Source of the DNA: Bacillota bacterium
GTDB taxonomy: Bacteria; Bacillota; Clostridia; Christensenellales; CAG-138
Assembly: GCA_023435025.1 (NCBI GenBank)
Contig: JAEYSE010000082.1
Location: 1 to 61,105 of the forward strand
Length of the DNA: 61,105 nt
Reading direction: 5' to 3'
Each line of letters starts with the position of its first letter. The first letter of the stretch is position 1. This document shows, one piece after another, positions 16,473-24,569 of this stretch. Under the pieces are notes generated by a model. The model worked only from the letters and a program-made list of their open reading frames with translations, made no database searches and was not told where the DNA came from. The translations under genes were made by a program, and so were the position numbers.

Positions 16473-17378
16473 ATGCAACAGGGGATGATATTCAACATCC
16501 AACGGTTTTCCATCCATGATGGGCCGGGCATCCGTACAACCGTGTTCTTTAAGGGCTGTCCGCTCAATTGCAGGTGGTGTTCCAACCCGGAGTCGCAATC
16601 CCGCCATAGGGAGATTCTCTATAACCCACGCAATTGCAGGCGCTGCCATAGCTGTGTTGCCGCCTGCCCGGAAAAGGCGATATCGGTCAGGGAGGACGGG
16701 TATATCCAAATTGACCGAAACGCCTGTACGCGGTGTGAAGCATGTACGAAAGTATGCCTGCCCCGCGCGCTGTACATGGAGGGCAGGCTTGTAACTGTCG
16801 GAGAACTGGTGGAGGAAGCAATAAAGGACCGGCCCTTTTATGAAAAATCCGGCGGGGGTGTCACGGTCTCGGGCGGCGAGCCCTTGTTTCAGGCCGAGTT
16901 CCTGCTGGAATTTTTGCAGGCGCTTAAGGATGAGGGAATTCACACCACCGTAGAAACCACGGGGTTCGCCTCGCGTGAAGCGTTTGAGAGCGTACTTCCG
17001 TTTATTGACTTGCTTTACTATGATCTTAAGCACCCGGACAGCGTGAAGCACAGGGATAAGACTGGCGTTGGCAATGAACGGATACTGGAAAATCTGGCGT
17101 TTGCAATCGCTTCCGGCAAGGAGATGGTTGTGCGTATTCCCGTGATCCCCGGTTTTAACAACACGCCGGAGGCCATAGCGGGCTATGTGGAACTGTTTCA
17201 AAAACTTGGAATCCGGCAGGCGCATCTGCTTCCGTTCCATCAATATGGGGCCGGGAAGTACGACCTGATGGGAATTCCCTATGAATACCGGGATACGCCC
17301 AACATGGAAAAAGAAGAGCTTGCGGATATGAAAACGAGCCTGGAGGCAACGGGGTGCCAGGTACAGCTTGGCGGATAG
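16473..17378 (+). CDS. Glycyl radical enzyme activase (radical SAM)
   Basis: The 301-residue activase has the radical-SAM cysteines C29, C33 and C36 in GCPLNCRWCSNPE. A ferredoxin-like insert with two more four-cysteine clusters follows (C55/58/61/65 and C85/88/91/95), the layout of activases for dehydratase-type glycyl radical enzymes. SGGEP marks the SAM-binding region. It generates the radical at G777 of the enzyme encoded immediately upstream (2-bp gap). The iron-sulphur chemistry is oxygen-sensitive, which points to an anaerobic host. Length is typical. Confidence 0.93.
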   Translation: MQQGMIFNIQRFSIHDGPGIRTTVFFKGCPLNCRWCSNPESQSRHREILYNPRNCRRCHSCVAACPEKAISVREDGYIQIDRNACTRCEACTKVCLPRALYMEGRLVTVGELVEEAIKDRPFYEKSGGGVTVSGGEPLFQAEFLLEFLQALKDEGIHTTVETTGFASREAFESVLPFIDLLYYDLKHPDSVKHRDKTGVGNERILENLAFAIASGKEMVVRIPVIPGFNNTPEAIAGYVELFQKLGIRQAHLLPFHQYGAGKYDLMGIPYEYRDTPNMEKEELADMKTSLEATGCQVQLGG

Positions 17379-17387
17379 GAGCAGTGC

Positions 17388-18398
17388 ATGGAGGAAAAGA
17401 AACTCTCCATCAAGAAAATAGCAGAGATCACCGGGTATTCAATCGCGACGGTATCCCGGGTCATCAACGGCAAGGGAAAGTATTCCGCCGCAACCGAAGT
17501 GATTATCCGTGAGGTGATCAAGACTCATCAGTTTGTCCCCAACATGATCGCGAAGGGTCTGCGGACTAACAACGCCATGACCATTGGGCTGATTGTGCCG
17601 GACATCACAGAGGAGTTTGTCGCAACCATTACGCTTGCCGCGCAGAGCACGCTTTTTGAGGCAGGTTACAGCGCGTTCATCTGCAATTCCAACGAAAAAT
17701 CCCAGGTGGAGGCGCGGCATCTGGAGTTGCTGCGCGCGCAAAACATCGGAGGCATCATTTTTATCGGCTCCGAGAGCGTATACAAGGGCGCCGTATATGA
17801 CGCCATTCCAAAGATCTATATCGACCGTGTCCCTCTGTCTTTTGAGGGAAGCGAAGAATATATCTTCATCGAATCGGAAAGCTATGAGGGCGCGCGTATG
17901 GCGATCCGCTGCCTGCGTGAGCGAGGCTGCCGCAATATTATTTCGATCCTTGAGAACAAAATGATCTCCCCGAGCATCGGCCGCCACAGGGGCGTGCAGG
18001 ACGAGCTCCGGTCCATGGATATTGACCCGGACCCGACCATCCATCATTGTCCTATTACATACGAAGATACCTATGCGCTCATGCAGAAGATTGTGGACAG
18101 CGGCGTTGTGTTTGACGGACTCTTTTGCTACAACGACGTCATGGCCGCGGGGGCCCTCAGCGCGCTTAAAAGCCGCAGGATTAAGGTTCCCGAGCAGGTC
18201 AAGGTGGTCGGCTTTGACGATATCAGCCTTGCGAGCTATTACCGTCCGTCCATTACCTCGCTCCGGCAGGACATGAGGCGTATGGGCACCATGGCCGCCA
18301 ACATCATGCTTGAGCTCATTGCGGGGACCTACGCCGGGTCCAACCGGATCAAAGTGCCCGTAGAACTGATCGAACGCGAAACCACGAAAAACACATAG
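17388..18398 (+). CDS. LacI-family transcriptional regulator of the sugar locus
   Basis: The 336-residue protein starts with a LacI helix-turn-helix and hinge (IKKIAEITGYSIATVSRVIN, about 8-27), then a periplasmic-binding-like effector domain containing GLIVPDITEEF, IYIDRVP and GFDDI. It is embedded between the activase and rpiB, 9 bp after the activase. Three palindromes built on GGTAAACG in the locus (13017-13032, 18944-18959, 19054-19069) are the natural targets. The inducer is likely a sugar or sugar phosphate of this pathway. Repression is inferred from operator placement at O1. Confidence 0.9.
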   Translation: MEEKKLSIKKIAEITGYSIATVSRVINGKGKYSAATEVIIREVIKTHQFVPNMIAKGLRTNNAMTIGLIVPDITEEFVATITLAAQSTLFEAGYSAFICNSNEKSQVEARHLELLRAQNIGGIIFIGSESVYKGAVYDAIPKIYIDRVPLSFEGSEEYIFIESESYEGARMAIRCLRERGCRNIISILENKMISPSIGRHRGVQDELRSMDIDPDPTIHHCPITYEDTYALMQKIVDSGVVFDGLFCYNDVMAAGALSALKSRRIKVPEQVKVVGFDDISLASYYRPSITSLRQDMRRMGTMAANIMLELIAGTYAGSNRIKVPVELIERETTKNT

Positions 18399-18409
18399 GA
18401 GGAAGTATT

Positions 18410-18859
18410 ATGAAAATAGCAATTGGCTGCGACCACGTCGCGCTGGACCTGAAGAACGAAATTATCCGCCACCTGACTGACAAAGGGCATACCGTAGAGG
18501 ATATGGGCGCATATTCGAACGAGAGGACCGACTACACCATTTACGGGGAGAAGGTCGCCCGCGCGGTCGCTTCCGGCGCGTTTGACCGCGGCATTGCCAT
18601 TTGCGGCACCGGTGTGGGCATCGGGATGACCTGCAACAAAATCCCCGGAATCCGCTGCGTTACCTGCAGCGAGCCTTATTCCGCAAAACTAAGCAGGCAG
18701 CATAACGATACCAACTGCCTTTCGTTCGGCGCGCGCGTTATTGGCACGGAGCTTGCCAAAATGATCGTTGACTGTTGGGTCGAGACGGAGTATGAGGGTG
18801 GCAGGCATCAAAGGCGCGTGGACCGTCTGCTGGAACTCGACAAACTGCGCGGCCAATAG
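18410..18859 (+). CDS. rpiB: RpiB/LacA-type sugar-phosphate isomerase (ribose-5-P / allose-6-P isomerase)
   Basis: The 149-residue protein matches RpiB in length and motifs: CDHVALDLKNEI (H9 is the ring-opening region), catalytic C65 in GIAICGTGVGIGM, and HNDTNCLSFGAR. RpiB interconverts ribose-5-phosphate and ribulose-5-phosphate; E. coli RpiB also converts allose-6-phosphate to allulose-6-phosphate. The AlsE- and AlsK-like genes that follow favour the second role here. It starts after a consensus AGGAGG, 11 bp past the regulator gene, and is the last gene of the first half of the locus. Confidence 0.9.
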   Translation: MKIAIGCDHVALDLKNEIIRHLTDKGHTVEDMGAYSNERTDYTIYGEKVARAVASGAFDRGIAICGTGVGIGMTCNKIPGIRCVTCSEPYSAKLSRQHNDTNCLSFGARVIGTELAKMIVDCWVETEYEGGRHQRRVDRLLELDKLRGQ

Positions 18860-18882
18860 CCTGCCCTAACGAAAGTCTTGGC

Positions 18883-18911
18883 TTGACTTGTGGGCGGATT
18901 TACGCTATAAT
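18883..18911 (+). promoter_or_regulatory. Sigma-A promoter for the alsE-like/importer genes
   Basis: TTGACT (18883-18888) and TATAAT (18906-18911) with a 17-bp spacer. The 5' leader to the ATG at 19139 is about 220 nt and contains operators O2 and O3. Confidence 0.85.
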
Positions 18912-18943
18912 GACACACAGTACAGCGAGCATAGGGTACTATT

Positions 18944-18959
18944 GGGTAAACGTTATCCT
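18944..18959 (+). promoter_or_regulatory. LacI-type operator O2
   Basis: GGGTAAACGTTATCCT at 18944-18959 shares the GGGTAAACGTTA core with O1 and lies about 25-30 bp after the start of transcription. A bound repressor would block elongation. Confidence 0.75.
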
Positions 18960-19053
18960 ATGGCAATTTCATACCATTACCATTTGATGCGCCAAAAATA
19001 GTTTAACCAGCCAAAGTGCAATGAACAAGGTTTTCAGCTATTTTACATCGGCG

Positions 19054-19069
19054 GGGTAAACGTTTACGT
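19054..19069 (+). promoter_or_regulatory. LacI-type operator O3
   Basis: GTAAACGTTTAC at 19056-19067 is a perfect 12-bp palindrome within GGGTAAACGTTTACGT. Its centre is 110 bp from that of O2, close to a whole number of helical turns, so the two sites could be bridged by one regulator. It also resembles a cre site for CcpA. Confidence 0.78.
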
Positions 19070-19138
19070 CGAGTTGTTTAGAGCAAAAATGAATAAGCCG
19101 CGAGGCTTTGTACATGCTTTGATAAAAAGAGAGGTAGT

Positions 19139-19819
19139 ATGAGCATTAAAATTTCACCTTCACTGATGTGCGCGGATATGCTGCACTTGGGCGATCAGCT
19201 TGCGGTATTGGAAGGCAAGGCGGATTTTCTGCATATTGATATCATTGATTGGCATTACGTGAAAAATTTTTGCCTTGCGCCGCACATTATGGATCAAATC
19301 AGGAAGGTTTCGTCCATACCGATGGACGCGCACCTGATGGTGGACAATGTGGATACGGATCTGATGGAGCTTTGCCTGGACTGTGGCGCGGATTCCATAG
19401 AGGTGGATCCGGCGGTTGCGCGTACAAAGATGTTCCGCTTTATTGACCAAGTGAAAAAACGGGGCAAGAAAATTGGCGTGTATATCAATCCGGCCGATCC
19501 GCTTGAAGTCACATTTCCCTATATCCATCTGCTGGACCGCATTACGTTCATGTCCGTTGACCCAGGTTACGCGGGGCAGCGCTTTGTACGCGAGACGCTT
19601 GATAAAATTCGCGAGGCGAAACGGCTCAAGCTTGAAAAAGGGTATACATACGAAATAGAAATCGACGGTTCCTGTAACCGCAACACATACAAAGAGATTT
19701 ACGACGCGGGAACCGAAATATTCGTGCTGGGCTCTTCCGGGCTGTTTGGCCTGGACAAGGACTTGGAAAAGGCTTGGAGCATGATGTCGCGCGATCTGGA
19801 AGAAACAATCGGCAAGTAG
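19139..19819 (+). CDS. AlsE-like D-allulose-6-phosphate 3-epimerase (RPE family)
   Basis: The 226-residue TIM-barrel protein matches AlsE rather than housekeeping ribulose-phosphate epimerase: KISPSLMCADML at the start, DAHLMV, TVDPG-like MSVDPGYAGQRFV, and EIEIDGSCNRNTY near the end. Metal ligands H32 and D34 are present. The usual DGH after them is DWH here, and FVPN is YVKN, so the active-site loop is divergent. AlsE converts allulose-6-phosphate to fructose-6-phosphate; the changed loop may mean a related ketose phosphate. It is the first gene behind operators O2/O3. Confidence 0.82.
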   Translation: MSIKISPSLMCADMLHLGDQLAVLEGKADFLHIDIIDWHYVKNFCLAPHIMDQIRKVSSIPMDAHLMVDNVDTDLMELCLDCGADSIEVDPAVARTKMFRFIDQVKKRGKKIGVYINPADPLEVTFPYIHLLDRITFMSVDPGYAGQRFVRETLDKIREAKRLKLEKGYTYEIEIDGSCNRNTYKEIYDAGTEIFVLGSSGLFGLDKDLEKAWSMMSRDLEETIGK

Positions 19820-19902
19820 GCGCGGAGAGCGGATATTCGGCAAATGGGCCGTATACCTTTTAAAAAGACAATTGGACGGCAAGGCGCAAGGAGGCGGGCA
19901 TT

Positions 19903-20868
19903 GTGGCAAACGAGCCCTATATCATAGGGATTGATATCGGAGGCACCAATTTGCGCATAGGCGGCGTCACGCTTTCGGGAAGCTGCCTGAATACCAATAT
20001 TTTTCCAAGCGCCACCCTCTCGCAGGGAGGAGATGCTCTCGACCGCCTGGTGCAGGTGGTAGACGCGTTTCGCGGTGAGCTGGGTAAGGATGACTGCCTG
20101 GGGGTATCCGTCGGTTTTCCCGCCACGGTTGCCAAGGACAGAAAACATGTCCATTCTGTTCCTAATATTTTGAATGACCGCGGCGAGCATGTGCTCGACA
20201 ACCGCAATATCGTTGATCCGATGGAAGACGCGCTCAAGATGCCTGTCGTGATCAGCAAGGATGTCAACAATCTGCTGACATTCGATTGCGTGCTTCATGA
20301 CCTTGGAGCGCTGGAGATTATTGTCGCGTGCTACATCGGCACGGGTTTTGGCGGAGCAGTGATGATCAATGGCTCCATTTTGACCGGCAAGAACGGCGTC
20401 GCCGATGAAATCGGCCATATCCCGTATCACAGGAGCCAAAGAATCTGTGCCTGCGGCAAGGTTGCCTGCGCGGAGTGCTATGCGTCAGGACAGGCGCTGC
20501 GTCTGATACAAAAGGAATATTTCCCCAATACGTTCATTGGCGATCTGTTCGCAAACCATGCAGAGGAAGCTGTGCTGCGCGAATTCGTGGAGGATTGCGC
20601 GCTGCCCGTTGCGACAGAGGTTAACATTTTTGATCCGGACTGTGTTGTGATCAGCGGAGGCGTTGTCGCAATGAAGGGTTTTCCCAAAGAGGAGCTGATG
20701 CGAAACATCATCAAGCATACTCGCAAACCCTTCCCCGCAGAGAACCTGCGCGTCATATTTTCCGAGCATCCCCCAAATGCGGGTGTGATCGGCGCTGCTT
20801 TGAGCGGCCTTGACGCGCTTAGCATCCCGTATGACCCGTCTGTGTTCAGAAGGGCCATACAGCATTGA
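19903..20868 (+). CDS. AlsK-like D-allose kinase (ROK family)
   Basis: The 321-residue kinase starts at GTG 19903, chosen for the AAGGAGG nine bases upstream. It has the ROK start GIDIGGTNLRIGG, catalytic Asp in VVISKDVNNLLTF, zinc-binding His in DEIGHIPY and cysteines in CACGKVACAECY. GFPATVAKDRK, SVPNI and EVNIFDPDCVVISGG match E. coli AlsK as I recall it. It should phosphorylate an incoming hexose, probably D-allose or a relative, at C6. It lies between the AlsE-like gene and the importer genes. Confidence 0.85.
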   Translation: MANEPYIIGIDIGGTNLRIGGVTLSGSCLNTNIFPSATLSQGGDALDRLVQVVDAFRGELGKDDCLGVSVGFPATVAKDRKHVHSVPNILNDRGEHVLDNRNIVDPMEDALKMPVVISKDVNNLLTFDCVLHDLGALEIIVACYIGTGFGGAVMINGSILTGKNGVADEIGHIPYHRSQRICACGKVACAECYASGQALRLIQKEYFPNTFIGDLFANHAEEAVLREFVEDCALPVATEVNIFDPDCVVISGGVVAMKGFPKEELMRNIIKHTRKPFPAENLRVIFSEHPPNAGVIGAALSGLDALSIPYDPSVFRRAIQH

Positions 20869-20934
20869 ATTTGATATAAGGTTTCGCCGCCAATGCGGCG
20901 GTGGAAGACAATAAACTTAGGAGGAAGTAATTGT

Positions 20935-21963
20935 ATGAAGAAGATGCTCTCTCTCGCGCTGGCACTGGTTCTGGCGTTGGGCCTGCTCGCAGGCTGTCAG
21001 CCCGCTACTCCCGCGCCTGCCGCAACCGAAGCTCCCGCTGCGGAAGCGACCCCGGCCGCCGGTGAAGCAACCCCTGCCCCCGCTGCCCCCGCTGAAGAGA
21101 AGTATGCTATGCTGCTCAAGCCCGTTTCCAACGAATATTGGTCGATCATGGAAGCTGGCGTGAAGGAATGGGCAACCCAGCAGGGCATCACGGTTGACGT
21201 GTATGCGGCTGAATCCGAAGAGAACCTCGCCGGTCAGCTGTCCCAGCTCGAAGACATCACCAAAAAGGGATACACGGGTATCGCCGTAGCGCCCCTCTCT
21301 CCTGTAAACCTGATCTCCGGTATCGTCATGGCTAACCAGGCCGGTATCCCCATTGTGGACGTTGACGAAGCTGTTGACTTCACCGAGCTCAAGGCAAACG
21401 GCGGCTCTATGGTCGGCCAGGTCACCACGGACAACCTGATGGTCGGCAAACGCGCCGGTGAATTTATCGTAGAGAAGATCGGCACCGGCAAGGTCGCCAT
21501 CATCGAAGGCACTGGCGGTAACGTCACCAGCCAGAACAGGTCCGCGGGCGCCAAGGAAGTATTCGAAGCGACCGAAGGCATTGAACTCGTAGCCAGCCAG
21601 CCGGGCGACTGGGACCGCGTGAAGTCCCTTGACGTTGCCACCAACATCCTGCAGACCAACCCCGACCTCAAGGCGTTCTATTGCGCCAATGACACCATGG
21701 CTCTGGGTGTATACCAGGCTGTTGTTAACGCCAACAAGCAGGATCAGTGCATCGTAATCGGCACCGACGGCGTTGCGGGCGCTGTGGAATCCATTAAGAA
21801 CGGCGAAATGACCGCTTCCGTTGCGCAGGACCCCGTAGGCATCGGCATCCGCTGCATCGAGCTGCTCCGTGAAGCCGTCAAGAACGGCTGGAAGGCCGAT
21901 CCCGCCGCCGAAATCCCCGTAGAGTACATCGACTCTTACCTGATCACCAAGGACAACGCTTAA
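20935..21963 (+). CDS. Sugar-binding lipoprotein of the ABC importer (AlsB/RbsB-like)
   Basis: The 342-residue lipoprotein has a signal peptide and lipobox LLAGC (about residues 17-21), an Ala/Pro/Thr-rich linker, then a periplasmic-binding-protein type I domain (KYAMLLKPVSNEYWSIMEAG, later YCANDTMALGVYQAV and IGTDGVAGAVESI). The true start is the ATG at 20935 behind TAGGAGGAAG. It captures the sugar outside the membrane for the transporter encoded next. The sequence resembles the allose/ribose-binding branch. A strong stem-loop after the gene probably keeps its mRNA more abundant than that of the membrane subunits. Confidence 0.9.
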   Translation: MKKMLSLALALVLALGLLAGCQPATPAPAATEAPAAEATPAAGEATPAPAAPAEEKYAMLLKPVSNEYWSIMEAGVKEWATQQGITVDVYAAESEENLAGQLSQLEDITKKGYTGIAVAPLSPVNLISGIVMANQAGIPIVDVDEAVDFTELKANGGSMVGQVTTDNLMVGKRAGEFIVEKIGTGKVAIIEGTGGNVTSQNRSAGAKEVFEATEGIELVASQPGDWDRVKSLDVATNILQTNPDLKAFYCANDTMALGVYQAVVNANKQDQCIVIGTDGVAGAVESIKNGEMTASVAQDPVGIGIRCIELLREAVKNGWKADPAAEIPVEYIDSYLITKDNA

Positions 21964-21991
21964 TAATTGTCATAAACAAGCATGATCAATC

Positions 21992-22026
21992 ATGTCAACC
22001 CCACCCGCTTCGGGTGGGGTTGACAT
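21992..22026 (+). other. Strong stem-loop between binding protein and ATPase genes
   Basis: A perfect 16-bp stem (21992-22007 with 22011-22026) with a CTT loop and no T-run after it. Such hairpins commonly protect the 3' end of binding-protein mRNA or cause partial termination. Confidence 0.85.
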
Positions 22027-22042
22027 AAAGCAAGGAGATCAT

Positions 22043-23563
22043 ATGGATTATTTGGTTGAAATGTCGCATATTACAATGAAGTTTCCCGGCGTTGTCGCTC
22101 TTGACGACGTTGATTTTAATCTGTTGCCGGGAGAAGTGCATGTACTGCTCGGCGAGAATGGTGCGGGAAAATCCACGCTGGTGAAAATCCTCAGCGGCGT
22201 CAACGAGCCCACTGGCGGGTCCATCGTGATCGGAAACAAAGAGTTCTCCAAACTGACGCCGCATGAATCAGCCGAAAACAAGATATCCATTATCTATCAG
22301 GAACTTAGCGTAATCAACGAGCTTTCCATTGCGGAAAATATTTTTGTTGGAAAGCTGCCGTATAAAAAGACGCTGGGCATCAAGACTGTCAATTATGGTC
22401 TGATCAATCAGAAAGCAAAGGAACTGCTCCAGCGCATCGGTCTCAACAGAGACCCTTCTACTCTCGTACAGAACATCTCCATATCGGAAAAACAGCAGGT
22501 GGAGATTGCCAAGGCGCTTGCCGCCGACTCGAAGATCATTATTATGGACGAACCTACCTCTTCGCTGACCATAGAAGAAACAGAAAACCTGTTCAAAATC
22601 ATTCACCAGCTCAAAGAAGCGGGCATCGGCATCATTTATATTTCGCACAAGCTCAAGGAAATCAAGGCGATTGGCGACAGGGTGTCGGTACTTAAGGATG
22701 GAAAATCTGTGGGAACCCGAGATGTCAAGGACGTTGAGGTCGAAGACCTGGTTTCCATGATGGTCGGCCGGGAGTTGAAGAATAAATACAACGGCTGCGA
22801 AGCAGTCCACCATAAAACGGGGCAGCTGATTTTCTCCGTACGGAACCTCACGCGCCAGGATAACACGGTGCGCAATGTCAGCTTTAACCTCTACCGCGGA
22901 GAGATACTGGGGTTTGCCGGTCTCATCGGCGCGGGGCGCAGCGAGCTGATGGAGGGCATATTCGGCGTCCAGCCAATCAGTTCGGGTGAAATCGAGCTAC
23001 TGGGCAAAAAACTCCATATCAAATCACCGTACAGGGCGCTTAAAAGCGGCATGGCGTTCGTTACGGAAAACCGGCGTGAAACCGGATTTTTCAAGAACTT
23101 TGAAATTTGGCGCGAAATCTCCGTTACCAACAACCTGAAACGTTCCAAGCTTGGCGGCGTCACAGGCCTTACACGTAACAACGAGGATTACGAACGCGCG
23201 CAGGAACAGGTCAAGCTGCTAAGGACCAAGTGTTCAGGCATCAACCAGATGACCGCGAACCTTTCTGGCGGAAACCAGCAGAAGGTCATCATCAGCAAGT
23301 GGCTGTCCGTGGACAGCGATCTATTCATATTCGACGAGCCCACCAAGGGGATCGACGTGGGCGCAAAGAGTGAGATTTACGAGATTATGCGCAACATGGC
23401 GAACGCCGGAAAGGGCGTAATCATGGTTTCCTCGGAGCTTCCGGAGCTGTTGTGCACGTGCGATCGCATTATCGTGTTCCGCGAGGGAGAGCAGACCGCG
23501 GAATTCACCAGTGAAGAAGCTACAGAAGAAAAAATCATGCTGGCCGCAACAGCATCAATGTAA
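22043..23563 (+). CDS. ABC sugar importer ATPase (AlsA/RbsA-like, two ATPase domains)
   Basis: The 506-residue protein has tandem nucleotide-binding domains: Walker A GENGAGKST with signature SISEKQQ and DEPTSSL in the first, and a second domain with AGLIGAGRSEL, LSGGNQQK and DEPTKGIDVGAK. The insert ENRRETGFFKNF is close to the AlsA version (SRRDNGFF), supporting an allose-type importer. The start at 22043 follows CAAGGAGATC. It energises uptake with the binding protein and permease encoded on either side. Full length for the family. Confidence 0.92.
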   Translation: MDYLVEMSHITMKFPGVVALDDVDFNLLPGEVHVLLGENGAGKSTLVKILSGVNEPTGGSIVIGNKEFSKLTPHESAENKISIIYQELSVINELSIAENIFVGKLPYKKTLGIKTVNYGLINQKAKELLQRIGLNRDPSTLVQNISISEKQQVEIAKALAADSKIIIMDEPTSSLTIEETENLFKIIHQLKEAGIGIIYISHKLKEIKAIGDRVSVLKDGKSVGTRDVKDVEVEDLVSMMVGRELKNKYNGCEAVHHKTGQLIFSVRNLTRQDNTVRNVSFNLYRGEILGFAGLIGAGRSELMEGIFGVQPISSGEIELLGKKLHIKSPYRALKSGMAFVTENRRETGFFKNFEIWREISVTNNLKRSKLGGVTGLTRNNEDYERAQEQVKLLRTKCSGINQMTANLSGGNQQKVIISKWLSVDSDLFIFDEPTKGIDVGAKSEIYEIMRNMANAGKGVIMVSSELPELLCTCDRIIVFREGEQTAEFTSEEATEEKIMLAATASM

Positions 23564-23576
23564 GAGGTGAGTGACT

Positions 23577-24551
23577 ATGCAAAATAATGCAAAGAGGAAG
23601 GTTACCTTCCAGTCCGTTTGGGATAAGTTTGGAACGCTGGGCATGCTGGTGCTGATCATCATCGGGCTCTCCATTGCGTCCCCCAAGTACTTCCTTACGA
23701 TGGATAATTTAAAGCAGATCGGCCTGCAGAGCACGGTATATTTGCTGCTTGCGTACGGCGAATTCTTTGCGATCCTCATCGCGGGTATCGACCTTTCGGT
23801 GGGATCCGTCGCCGGTCTTTCCGGTATGCTTACCGCAATGCTGATGAATGCGGACGTGCCTGTATTGGGCGCGGTACTCCTGGGGCTATTATTTGCTGCG
23901 ATATTCGGCGCGATCAACGGCGGCATCATCAACGCGACAGGGCTCCATCCGTTCGTTATCACGTTGGGCACACAGTCTATTTACCGCGGCATCACGCTGG
24001 TCATATCCAATGGACGCCCGCTGTTCAACTTTCCCACGTCGTTTAAGGGCATTGCGGGGTACGTAATGGGTATTCCCATTCCGGTCATTATCACGCTGGC
24101 CGTCGCCATCGTTCTAATATTCTTTACGACAAAAACCGTATTGGGCCGGAATATCTATGCGCTGGGCGGCAACAAGCAATCCGCCTACTACTCCGGCATC
24201 AACATCCGGCTGCACACGCTCATCGTCCATACGCTTTCGGGTTTAATGGCCGGCGTTGCGGGTCTTGTGATGACGGCGCGCATCGGCGCAGCAGAGCCGC
24301 TGGCAGGTTCGGGCTATGAAACCTACGCCATTGCCGCGTGTATTATCGGCGGCGCGAGCTTCTTTGGAGGAAAAGGAAAAATTGTGGGCATCGTCATCGG
24401 CGGCCTGATTATCGGTACCATCAGCAACGGGTTGAACATACTCAACGTACCGAGCTTCTGGCAGCAGGTTGTTATGGGCTCGCTCATCATCGGTTCTGTG
24501 GCGCTCGATAAGTTCGTAGGCACCCGTGGCCGTACCACCACCACGATTTAA
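23577..24551 (+). CDS. ABC sugar importer permease (AlsC/RbsC-like)
   Basis: The 324-residue membrane protein has about eight to ten membrane segments and family motifs GIDLSVGSVAGLSGM, LHPFVITLGTQSIYRG and ALGGNKQSAYYSGIN. I place the start at ATG 23577 because GAGGTGA sits just before it; GTG at 23571 would overlap that site. It forms the membrane channel with the ATPase encoded 13 bp upstream. A single permease probably works as a homodimer. Confidence 0.9.
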   Translation: MQNNAKRKVTFQSVWDKFGTLGMLVLIIIGLSIASPKYFLTMDNLKQIGLQSTVYLLLAYGEFFAILIAGIDLSVGSVAGLSGMLTAMLMNADVPVLGAVLLGLLFAAIFGAINGGIINATGLHPFVITLGTQSIYRGITLVISNGRPLFNFPTSFKGIAGYVMGIPIPVIITLAVAIVLIFFTTKTVLGRNIYALGGNKQSAYYSGINIRLHTLIVHTLSGLMAGVAGLVMTARIGAAEPLAGSGYETYAIAACIIGGASFFGGKGKIVGIVIGGLIIGTISNGLNILNVPSFWQQVVMGSLIIGSVALDKFVGTRGRTTTTI

Positions 24552-24569
24552 CTGAACAGGAGGCTGTGA

